Assembly (NCBI GenBank): GCA_934512135.1
Contig: CAKSWT010000009.1
Span: 47,550 to 111,549 of the forward strand
From: an uncultured Oscillospiraceae bacterium
GTDB lineage: Bacteria; Bacillota; Clostridia; Oscillospirales; Oscillospiraceae
Direction: 5' to 3'
DNA: 64,000 nucleotides
Part shown: piece after piece, positions 26,841-33,778 of the stretch
How positions within the stretch are numbered: position 1 is the stretch's first letter
Layout of the letters: the number at the start of each line of letters is the position of its first letter
Position numbers and translations under genes: made by a program
The notes under the pieces: generated by a model
What the model was told of the DNA's origin: nothing
What the model saw: only the letters and a program-made list of their open reading frames with translations
Database searches by the model: none

Positions 26841-28262
26841 TTATTTATCACCAACGTAAACATGGCCGCCGAAAATCTGCTGCCAGAATTCGCGGTTGAA
26901 TTCTGTGTTCACGATTTTCGAATCCTCCATAATATGAGAAACGGATTTTTCAGCCTGTGCGGCAATGTCGGACCAATTAATATTGACCAGTTTGCCACCC
27001 TGTTTCCGAATCACACCGTCAACCATAACGGTATCGATATCTCCGACATTTGCATAGTGAACGACTGCATTCACCGGATCGTTCATTGGTGTCATGTTGG
27101 GAGAATCATAGCGAATCAACTGAATATCTGCCTTCTTGCCTGGAGTAATCGAGCCAATCTCATGCTCCATGTGGATGGCAGATGCACCGCCCATGGTTGC
27201 AAGGTACAACGCAGTGTCAGCATCATCGTAGAGCCTGCCGGGAATGCCACGATAAGTCATTGCAACATAGTCGTTATCTTGTGCGCGCTGGTCAGCAAGG
27301 ATGACACGCATCTGGGTGAACATTTCTGATGCATAGTTGGATGTGATATCCAAACCCAAGCCGGTGCGGATTCCCATTTTATGTGAACGCAGTGCAGGTG
27401 AATGGCCCATAGCCATCTGCATATCGACCTCAGGTGTACAGGCAATACCTGCACCGACCTGCTTGATCACCTCATACTCCTCGGGACGGAGGGCGGAACA
27501 GTGAACGAACAGCATGTCTGAGTCAATCAGACCGAGTTTCCTGAGGTTGTCAACGTTTCCCCGTCCGGAATCGTAATAGCCCATGCCAACATGAGCGGAG
27601 ATTACTTTCGCCCCGAGATCACGGCACATCTTTAGTTCATCGACTACTACTTCATTGGGGGCACTGTCATATTCAGAAGGATTGACGCCGAAGAGAATGC
27701 GTCCACTATCATTGGAAAGGCGCTCTCTGCGAATACGTTTTGCGTCCTCGTATCTCCAACCGGGTGTCTGTTCTAGTGAGAATTCTGGCGTGTACTTTGG
27801 GTTGCAGTACCATCCATAACACCAAATGCCGCGAATACCGGAGTTGTCCAGACCATCGATTAAGCGGTCGACGTACTCTGGGGAATTGCAAAGATGGCAA
27901 TGATCTACTATGGTAGTAATACCACTGTTGATGGAATCGAGTCCACCCATATAGTTTCCAAGGTATGCGTCATCCTCGGTGTAAAAAGCAGGGTAGCACA
28001 TACGCATAGTTACCAGATAATCATACAAGGTCCAGTTTTTTGCTGCGGAACGAAGCTGTGTTTGCCATGTGTGGCGATGGACGTCTACAAAGCCAGGTAA
28101 AATAATACAATTAGTGGCATCAATCACTTCAGCGCCCTCAACAGGGAGATCCTGTCCAACAGATACAATGCGATCACCATCGACCAGCACATCGCAGTTT
28201 TTGACGTTTCCAATAGTTTTATCTACAGATACAACATATCCACCTCTAAATAGTGTCCTCAT
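26841..28262 (-). CDS. Amidohydrolase-superfamily metal-dependent hydrolase/deaminase
   Basis: 473 residues of the cytosine-deaminase/chlorohydrolase branch. An N-terminal beta domain is followed by the metal motif HRHTW (LPGFVDVHRHTWQT), a middle His region (SAHVGMG), HCSAL, the late Asp in GLDITSN, and a C-terminal return of the beta domain (GKKADIQLIRYDSPNM). Relatives deaminate or hydrolyse nitrogen heterocycles such as 5-deoxyadenosine, guanine or s-triazines. Good AAAGGAG before the ATG. Between a cyclase gene and flavoenzyme 3 in one operon, it likely acts on a heterocyclic or amide substrate. Exact reaction unknown. Confidence 0.85.
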   Translation of the reverse strand: MRTLFRGGYVVSVDKTIGNVKNCDVLVDGDRIVSVGQDLPVEGAEVIDATNCIILPGFVDVHRHTWQTQLRSAAKNWTLYDYLVTMRMCYPAFYTEDDAYLGNYMGGLDSINSGITTIVDHCHLCNSPEYVDRLIDGLDNSGIRGIWCYGWYCNPKYTPEFSLEQTPGWRYEDAKRIRRERLSNDSGRILFGVNPSEYDSAPNEVVVDELKMCRDLGAKVISAHVGMGYYDSGRGNVDNLRKLGLIDSDMLFVHCSALRPEEYEVIKQVGAGIACTPEVDMQMAMGHSPALRSHKMGIRTGLGLDITSNYASEMFTQMRVILADQRAQDNDYVAMTYRGIPGRLYDDADTALYLATMGGASAIHMEHEIGSITPGKKADIQLIRYDSPNMTPMNDPVNAVVHYANVGDIDTVMVDGVIRKQGGKLVNINWSDIAAQAEKSVSHIMEDSKIVNTEFNREFWQQIFGGHVYVGDK

Positions 28263-28322
28263 GATAGATCTCCTTTCGTCAATTGATATAAGTTTGATAT
28301 GGGTTTGTTTGTCGGTGAAAAG

Positions 28323-29093
28323 TTACTCTTCAATAATGGCAACGGGGCGTGTCCAACCGGCACTTCCGTTCTTGATATTGACCGGGAAGCAGATCACGCG
28401 GAAACCGAATGGTGGAAGTTGTTCCAGATGATTCAGCTTTTCCATATGGCAGTAGATGCACTCGGCACCGGCCTTGTGACCTTCCCAAATGAGTGACGCA
28501 TCATGCGTTTGTGCGAACTTTTCAGCAATCAATGAAAGAGGAGCATCCCAACTCCATGCATCCGTGCCCATGATGTGGATCCCCTGATTGGCAAGCCACA
28601 GCGTTGCTTCTCTACCAATCCCGCACCCACGAACGAGGTACCGCGGCGATCCCCAGTCCTCCATTGCATTGGTGTGAACTAACACAATGTCTCCGACTTT
28701 CAATCGATAGCCAACTTTATCGAAGTATTCGATAAAATCTGCACTGTTACAGACATATCCATCGGGCTTGTCCGAGAAATCTACCATTACACCGTCTCCC
28801 ATGCACCATTCCAGAGGAATCCGATCGATTGTCCAAGCGGGCTCGCCGTGATTCATCGTGGGGTGGTAATGAAAAGGTGCATCTAAATGTGTTCCGGTGT
28901 GTGTGCTGAGTTTCAGATTATCTACAGCCCAACCGCAACCATCGAGAAGATCCTCTTGTGTAGCACCAGGAAAAAATGGCAACATGCTCTCGATGCCAGC
29001 TTTATGATCGATGTAGTCAATATGTGCGATCTGGGGAGGAGGATCAACTGGTAGTCCGTCCTCAATCGCTACACTTAAGTCTATCAGTTTCAT
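28323..29093 (-). CDS. Cyclase-family (PF04199-type) hydrolase
   Basis: 256 residues with the metal-binding motif HTGTHLDAPFHY, typical of the cyclase/kynurenine formamidase fold, and a second conserved region around GTDAWSWDAP. Family members hydrolyse N-formyl or lactam/ester bonds, for example N-formylkynurenine and isatin. AGAAAGGAG precedes the ATG. It is the first gene of the operon under the neighbouring TetR. With the amidohydrolase it suggests hydrolytic opening of an amide- or lactam-containing ring. Confidence 0.85.
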   Translation of the reverse strand: MKLIDLSVAIEDGLPVDPPPQIAHIDYIDHKAGIESMLPFFPGATQEDLLDGCGWAVDNLKLSTHTGTHLDAPFHYHPTMNHGEPAWTIDRIPLEWCMGDGVMVDFSDKPDGYVCNSADFIEYFDKVGYRLKVGDIVLVHTNAMEDWGSPRYLVRGCGIGREATLWLANQGIHIMGTDAWSWDAPLSLIAEKFAQTHDASLIWEGHKAGAECIYCHMEKLNHLEQLPPFGFRVICFPVNIKNGSAGWTRPVAIIEE

Positions 29094-29174
29094 GTGGTTC
29101 TCCTTTCTGAAGGTCCAATGTACGATGCCTTGCTATTGACATCATATCGTTTTCTAGATGCTAGCACAATAGAT

Positions 29175-29216
29175 AAAAACGCAGGAATGTTCAAAACTAA
29201 ACATTCCTGCGTTTTT
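29175..29216 (-). terminator. Terminator of TetR gene
   Basis: A perfect ~17-bp stem (core GCAGGAATGTT/AACATTCCTGC) followed on the minus strand by a T-run, immediately after the TetR stop. It separates tetR from the operon downstream, which then needs its own promoter in 29094-29174. Confidence 0.85.
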
Positions 29217-29225
29217 GTTTACTAT

Positions 29226-29780
29226 TTACCACTTCATAAAACGATTCCAGAACACGGTCAGTGTATGCGCCATAGTTTCCGGAGTATCTTTCATTCCGGT
29301 TGTAATCCAATAGGAAAACAACGCAACATAGGCCCATGAAACAAGAACTGCAGAATGGTCTGCCGGAATCTCCGGATCGGCCTCCCACTGTACCTGTGTG
29401 CCACTGATCCTGTCATAGAAGAAATGACTGAGCTTATCGGAAAAATTGCTGTCACCTTTACCTGTCATAAACAAACGCCACAGCTTTTGGTGTTCCTTCA
29501 CATAGTTGAAATATTCCAGAAAAACTGGATTCGTTGGTTCGTCGCAGACTAGCACATTGCGTCCGCCTGTACGGATTCGGACCATGATTGCCTCCAAGCC
29601 TGCAAGGAGTTCGTCCTCAAGAGTTTGCAACAGCTGATATTTGTCCTCATAGATGGAGTAAAATGTTGCTCGGGAAACATCGGCACGCTCAAGAATCATC
29701 GAAACACGAATGCTATAGAAGCCTTGTTCGTCCAGAAGTGCGAGAAACGATTCTCTAATTCGACGCTCACTTTTTGTCAT
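29226..29780 (-). CDS. TetR/AcrR-family regulator
   Basis: 184 residues: N-terminal TetR HTH (RIRESFLALLDEQGFYSIRV, then VSRATFYSIYEDKYQLLQTLE) and a TetR_C-type ligand domain ending HTLTVFWNRFMKW. The ATG at 29778-29780 has GGGAGG 8 bp upstream; an in-frame ATG 33 bases further out lacks a site. It lies directly upstream of the cyclase-amidohydrolase-flavoenzyme operon on the same strand and is most likely its repressor. Confidence 0.87.
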   Translation of the reverse strand: MTKSERRIRESFLALLDEQGFYSIRVSMILERADVSRATFYSIYEDKYQLLQTLEDELLAGLEAIMVRIRTGGRNVLVCDEPTNPVFLEYFNYVKEHQKLWRLFMTGKGDSNFSDKLSHFFYDRISGTQVQWEADPEIPADHSAVLVSWAYVALFSYWITTGMKDTPETMAHTLTVFWNRFMKW

Positions 29781-30160
29781 GACATATTCCTCCCTGCTCC
29801 TACGCAGTGACATGTGCCAATTATATCATACAATCATTTTCGGTAAAAGAGGAAATTCAGCATTAGCTCATGGGCGAGAACACGATACCGATAGATCTGC
29901 AAGAAATAAGCCTCTCAAAACCTTATTGAGGAGTAGTCCGTACCATAATATCGGGGCTATTTGGCTTATACTACATCCACCAAATCCCTCGCTCAAAACC
30001 CAGCAGAACCACCAAACTTTCATAAAACGCAAAAAAGGGCCGATTCTACGAGAAAAATTCTCGCAAAATCGGCCCTGAAAAGCTATTTCTTTGGTTCAAA
30101 TCCGGTCTATAGGCGTTTTTCGCCGGATGATATCTTTTTGTCACCACCTTGTTTTGGGGC
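29781..30160. other. AT-rich spacer at island edge
   Basis: About 380 bp without a gene. It contains the tetR promoter region and a hairpin at 30036-30076 (arms AGGGCCGATT/AATCGGCCCT with an inner GAGAA/TTCTC stem). Base composition starts to change near here. Confidence 0.5.
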
Positions 30161-30202
30161 ACGAAAAAACCCCGAAACCGCCACGGTTTCGAGGTTTTTC
30201 GT
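30161..30202 (-). terminator. Terminator after tRNA-fMet
   Basis: Long stem (CGAAACCG/CGGTTTCG core) followed on the minus strand by GGGTTTTTTCG, 27 bp past the tRNA 3' end. Confidence 0.8.
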
Positions 30203-30228
30203 GTGATATCTATTTTGGTCACACAAGA

Positions 30229-30305
30229 TGGTTGCGGGGACAGGATTTGAACCTGCGGCCTTCGGGTTATGAGCCCGACGAGCTACCGAACTGCTCCACC
30301 CCGCG
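30229..30305 (-). tRNA. Initiator tRNA-Met (CAT)
   Basis: A 77-nt cloverleaf including an encoded CCA. The anticodon is CAT in the loop CTCATAA. It shows initiator hallmarks: an unpaired C1/A72 at the acceptor end and three consecutive G-C pairs closing the anticodon stem. It stands at the border between the GC-moderate island and the GC-rich chromosome with its 3' end facing the island, a typical integration position. Confidence 0.93.
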
Positions 30306-30339
30306 ATATAACATTGAGGCTTCCCTCAAGCGCTTTTAT

Positions 30340-30368
30340 ATTATATCCGTTCTTGCCCTGTTTGTCAA
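30340..30368 (-). promoter_or_regulatory. Promoter of tRNA-fMet
   Basis: On the minus strand TTGACA (complement of 30363-30368) and TATAAT (complement of 30340-30345) are exactly 17 bp apart, both consensus hexamers, ~35 bp upstream of the tRNA. Confidence 0.9.
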
Positions 30369-30480
30369 GGCTCTTTGTAAAATTCCTTGGAGACTTTTGT
30401 ACAAATGCTTGACATCGTCCCTTGCGGCCTGCCGGGTTCTGTCGTATACTATAGGCAACGATGCGAAGGAGGAATCTACG

Positions 30481-31413
30481 ATGCCCGCTTTTCACAAGGA
30501 ATCCACGCACTTTCTCTCCGCCGACGGCAGCACCCAGGTGGCCTGCTACTTCTACACCCCGGTTCAGGGCGCCCCGAAGGCGGTGATTCAGATCAGCCAC
30601 GGCATGTGCGAATACATTGGCCGGTACGAGCACATGATTGACGTACTCTGCGCCGCCGGGTATGCGGTCTGCGGCAACGACCATCTGGGCCACGGCGGCA
30701 CCGGCTCCCCGGACAACTACGGGTTCTTCGCGGAGCGAGACGGCTACCGGCTGCTCCTCCAGGACCTGTTCTCCACCAACGCCCTGGCCCACAAGGCCTT
30801 TCCCGGCATTCCTCTGATTCTCCTGGGCCACAGCATGGGCAGCTTTTTGGCCCGGTGGTTCGCAGAAAAGAACCCCCAGGCCCAGGATGCGCTGGTCATC
30901 AGCGGCACCGGCGGCCCCGGGTTTTTGATGAAATTCGGCAAGCAGACGGCTCGGCTCCTTTCGGCGGTCCGGGGCCCTCGGTATGTGTCTAATTTTATGG
31001 TCAAGGCCAGCACCGGCTCCTACAGCAAGGGGATCGATCACGCCGCCTCCTCCAGCGCCTGGCTCAGCCGGGATCCGGCGGTGTGGCAGGCCTATGACCG
31101 GGACGAGCAGTGTACCTTCCCCTTTACCGTCTCCGCCTACCGGGACCTGCTGACGGCCCACACCCACGTCAACACCACCCAGTGGGCCCAGCGGCTTCGG
31201 AAGGACCTGCCGGTTTACCTCTACTCCGGGGACATGGACCCGGTGGGGAACTACGGCAAGGGCGTCCAGGCCGTGTACCGGCTGCTGATGCAGGCCGGCC
31301 AGCAGGACGTGACCATCCGGCTCTATCCCGGCGGCCGCCACGAGATGCACAACGAAATCAACAAGGATGAGGTGTTCCGGGACCTGATCGCCTGGTGCGA
31401 CAGCCACATCTGA
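30481..31413 (+). CDS. Alpha/beta hydrolase (monoacylglycerol lipase/lysophospholipase-like)
   Basis: 310 residues. The N-terminal oxyanion region is ISHGMCEYIGRYEHM. The nucleophile elbow is GHSMG (LILLGHSMGSFLARWFAE). The acid is likely in YSGDMDPVGNYG and the catalytic histidine in GGRHEMHNE. This matches serine hydrolases of the Hydrolase_4 group that cleave monoacylglycerols or lysophospholipids. It is cytoplasmic, with no signal peptide. The ATG has GGAGG upstream, with TTGCGG (17 bp) TATACT before it. Single-gene unit ending at a bidirectional hairpin. Confidence 0.9.
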   Translation: MPAFHKESTHFLSADGSTQVACYFYTPVQGAPKAVIQISHGMCEYIGRYEHMIDVLCAAGYAVCGNDHLGHGGTGSPDNYGFFAERDGYRLLLQDLFSTNALAHKAFPGIPLILLGHSMGSFLARWFAEKNPQAQDALVISGTGGPGFLMKFGKQTARLLSAVRGPRYVSNFMVKASTGSYSKGIDHAASSSAWLSRDPAVWQAYDRDEQCTFPFTVSAYRDLLTAHTHVNTTQWAQRLRKDLPVYLYSGDMDPVGNYGKGVQAVYRLLMQAGQQDVTIRLYPGGRHEMHNEINKDEVFRDLIAWCDSHI

Positions 31414-31437
31414 CAGAGGCGTTCCCGACAGCATCAG

Positions 31438-31470
31438 CCCCGGCGTTTTCTCTGGAAAACGCCGGGGCTT
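31438..31470. terminator. Bidirectional terminator
   Basis: Stem CCCCGGCGTTTTC/GAAAACGCCGGGG followed by CTTTCCTTT, between the convergent hydrolase and DUF4317 genes. Confidence 0.85.
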
Positions 31471-31478
31471 TCCTTTCC

Positions 31479-32756
31479 TCAGAAGTCCATTTCCACCCCG
31501 TTGATCTGGGTGGACTCCCCCCGCTCCAGCGGCACCACCAGGTACTTCACTCCGCTGATCATCTGGGCATGGACCTGGCCCGCCTTCTGAGGCGTCACCC
31601 GCAGGAAAATCGCCACGTCCTCCGCTCCCTCTGTGGAGGGATTGGCCGCCAGCGCCGCCTGCATGGCGGTTTTGGTCTCTGTGAGCTCCTGGCCCTGGGT
31701 CACCAGCTGCTCCTTCAGGTCGGTGACCTGCTCCTCCAACTCCAGGGTCCGCAGCCGCTGGGTGCTCTCCTCCACCAGCTTCTGGTCCACCACGTTCCCC
31801 GCCTGGGGCGGCACCTCCCCAAACCGGTCCGCAAAGGCCTCCTGGATAATGTCCCGGGCCTCCTCGGGCATCTCCACCTGGGCGATTACATCCTCCATCA
31901 CCGCCTTGGTCAGGGCCAGCTGCTGGGCCTCCTCCTCCCCGGGCTCCGGGGCGGTGAGCTCGCTGAGATGGCGCTGGACCTTTAAAAACACGCTCTGGCC
32001 CTGCTGAGGGTCCTCAAAGGCGTCTTCAATGACCTCCTGGAAAGCCGCCTTCTCCTCGTTGGCCGTCCGCTGGGCCCCGCAGAGCAGCACCTCCTCCACC
32101 ACCTCCCGGTGGGAGTCCTTTCCGGTTTTTACATAGTACATCACCGCGCTGGAATCCGCCCCGTGGTTGGAAAAGGCGGGGTAGGTAAAGCCGATCTCCG
32201 GCATTCCCACCACCCAGCTTCGGTCGCTGACCCCGATCCGGTTCTCCTCCTCCCGGTAGCTGAGGCCGGGCTTGGAGAACTCCACAGGGCAGATGGACAC
32301 AATCATATATTCATAGGTCTCGCTGGACTCGTCCAGCTTTTTCCGGTCGCTGGATCGGGCCATGACGTCGTACACGTCGTGGAACACCAAAATCAAATAG
32401 TTCCCCCCGCAGGAATAATGCTCGATGATCTGCTCATAGAGCCGGTCCAGCAGCTCCGGGTTGGTCATTTTGCTGGCCTTCAGGGCGTAGAGATACCGCT
32501 GGCGCTCATTGGCCGTTTCGCTTTTCTGGAATTTCAGCTCCAGCAGATTGTTGCCCAGGGAGCCGGACAGGGTCTTTTTGGCGATCTCCAGATATTTATA
32601 GAACTCCTCCTCCGCCAGATCGGAGAAGGGCTGGGAAAACTTCAGCACCACGTTCTTGTTGCCGTCCACATAACAGCCGCACAGCCGGGTAAAGGTACAG
32701 CCCTTTTTGGTCATCCGCCGCCGCAGCTCCAGCACATCTCGTTTGGTAATGTTCAT
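31479..32756 (-). CDS. DUF4317 family protein
   Basis: 425 residues matching DUF4317 proteins common in Clostridia, starting with NITKRDVLELRRRMTKKGCTFTRLCGCYV. The middle has a conserved YLILVFHDVYDV segment. The C-terminal third has a heptad-like coiled-coil region (RLRTLELEEQVTDLKEQLVTQ approximately). Cytoplasmic; no enzyme motif visible and no function is known for the family. Single-gene unit, convergent with the hydrolase. Confidence 0.85.
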   Translation of the reverse strand: MNITKRDVLELRRRMTKKGCTFTRLCGCYVDGNKNVVLKFSQPFSDLAEEEFYKYLEIAKKTLSGSLGNNLLELKFQKSETANERQRYLYALKASKMTNPELLDRLYEQIIEHYSCGGNYLILVFHDVYDVMARSSDRKKLDESSETYEYMIVSICPVEFSKPGLSYREEENRIGVSDRSWVVGMPEIGFTYPAFSNHGADSSAVMYYVKTGKDSHREVVEEVLLCGAQRTANEEKAAFQEVIEDAFEDPQQGQSVFLKVQRHLSELTAPEPGEEEAQQLALTKAVMEDVIAQVEMPEEARDIIQEAFADRFGEVPPQAGNVVDQKLVEESTQRLRTLELEEQVTDLKEQLVTQGQELTETKTAMQAALAANPSTEGAEDVAIFLRVTPQKAGQVHAQMISGVKYLVVPLERGESTQINGVEMDF

Positions 32757-32854
32757 GGCTATGGTCCTCCTTGCAGAACTTTGCAGAGATTAAGTATAGC
32801 CCCTCCCGCTTCCGGATGCAAGGAAAATTTTATGTGGAATTCTACAGGAAAGGG

Positions 32855-32907
32855 TTGACAGAAGGAATAACAAGTGTTATGATGCATTTAGTGATAACAA
32901 TTGTTAT
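32855..32907 (+). promoter_or_regulatory. Promoter with two BlaI-like operators
   Basis: TTGACA (32855-32860) and TATGAT (32878-32883) are 17 bp apart. The palindrome ATAACA-N2-TGTTAT occurs twice: 32867-32880, covering the spacer and -10, and 32894-32907, just past the transcription start. The layout resembles BlaI/MecI operators, which repress their own operon as dimers, and a BlaI-type gene is two genes downstream. Confidence 0.8.
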
Positions 32908-32944
32908 TCTAAAATCCACCCAGACCCATAAGGAGGAAGAAACC

Positions 32945-33400
32945 ATGGCCACAAACAAAGATCAAACTCCGAATGGCACCGGCGGCCCCACCGACCGCAA
33001 AACCCTTAACGTCATGCTGGGCATGGGCCTGCTGAATCAAACCGACCAGACCCAAAGGTCCTTTGTGGACTCCGGAGGCATCGTGCAGCGCAAGGAGGAA
33101 TATCTGCCCAAGCCCCTCCGCTTTCTCAGCGCCATTGGCGGCCTATTTCTGACGGTGGGCTGTGTGGGGCTGATTCTATACTTTTTCACCGCTGTGCTCA
33201 GCGACCCGCATCCCCTTTGTCTTCCCGCCGCCGGCCTGGGCCTGGGCGTGGGAATCCCCCTCTATGGGGGTCTGCGGGGCCTGGAGGCCTATCTGGAGCG
33301 GAAGGCCTGGCTCCGGCGCAACGGGTCCCAGCGGGAAGATGCCCCCGGAGAGGCTGTCCGCAAAAGCCCCCAGGAATCCAGCGAGAAAGGAGACCGATGA
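32945..33400 (+). CDS. Two-helix membrane protein, first gene of BlaI-BlaR operon
   Basis: 151 residues. A soluble N-terminus (~60 residues, including NVMLGMGLLNQTDQTQ) is followed by two membrane segments (FLSAIGGLFLTVGCVGLILY and a second Gly/Leu-rich helix) and a basic tail. The ATG has TAAGGAGGAAG upstream. Its TGA shares a base with the ATG of the BlaI gene. No known family recognised; sharing the operator-controlled promoter implies it is part of the stress response governed by BlaI/BlaR. Confidence 0.65.
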   Translation: MATNKDQTPNGTGGPTDRKTLNVMLGMGLLNQTDQTQRSFVDSGGIVQRKEEYLPKPLRFLSAIGGLFLTVGCVGLILYFFTAVLSDPHPLCLPAAGLGLGVGIPLYGGLRGLEAYLERKAWLRRNGSQREDAPGEAVRKSPQESSEKGDR

Positions 33401-33777
33401 TGAAGCAGTCCTATCAGATTTCCCAGTCCGAGTGGCTGGTGCTCCAGTGCCTCTGGAAGAAATCTCCCCTGGAGATCAAGGAAATTCTGGCCATGCTCCA
33501 GGAGAAAACCGGATGGAACGCCAACACCGTGCGGACCCTGGTGGTCCGGCTCCAGGAGAAGGGGGCCGTGGGGGCGGAAACCGGCCACCGCTTTTACCGC
33601 TACTACCCCATTGCCGACCAGGAGGCCTGCATTCAGGCGGAGACCGCCTCCTTCCTGGACCGGGTCTTTGAAGGGTCCCCCACCCGGATGATCGCCGCCC
33701 TCACCGGCAGCGGCAGCCTCACCCAGCAGGACTGTCAGGAAATTGAGGCCCTGCTCCGCAGCATGAAGGAGGGGTAA
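33400..33777 (+). CDS. BlaI/MecI-family transcriptional repressor
   Basis: 125 residues with the winged-helix BlaI pattern: QISQSEWLVLQCLWKKSPLEIKEIL, then NANTVRTLVVRLQEKGAV and the C-terminal dimer and cleavage region. The start at 33400 has AAAGGAG at 7 bp; an ATG three bases earlier is also possible. It ends 1 bp before the BlaR1-like gene. It very likely binds the two ATAACA-N2-TGTTAT palindromes and is released when the membrane peptidase is activated. Confidence 0.9.
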   Translation: MKQSYQISQSEWLVLQCLWKKSPLEIKEILAMLQEKTGWNANTVRTLVVRLQEKGAVGAETGHRFYRYYPIADQEACIQAETASFLDRVFEGSPTRMIAALTGSGSLTQQDCQEIEALLRSMKEG

Positions 33778-33778
33778 T

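Noticed and set aside
16445..30017. 16-base match AGCAGAACCACCAAAC at 16445 and 30002
   Set aside because: About one match of this length is expected by chance in a window of this size; surrounding DNA shows no further similarity.
30092..30110. GGTTCAAATCC, resembling a tRNA T-arm, left of tRNA-fMet
   Set aside because: No acceptor, D or anticodon arm can be built around it, so it is not a tRNA; as a remnant it is too short to support.
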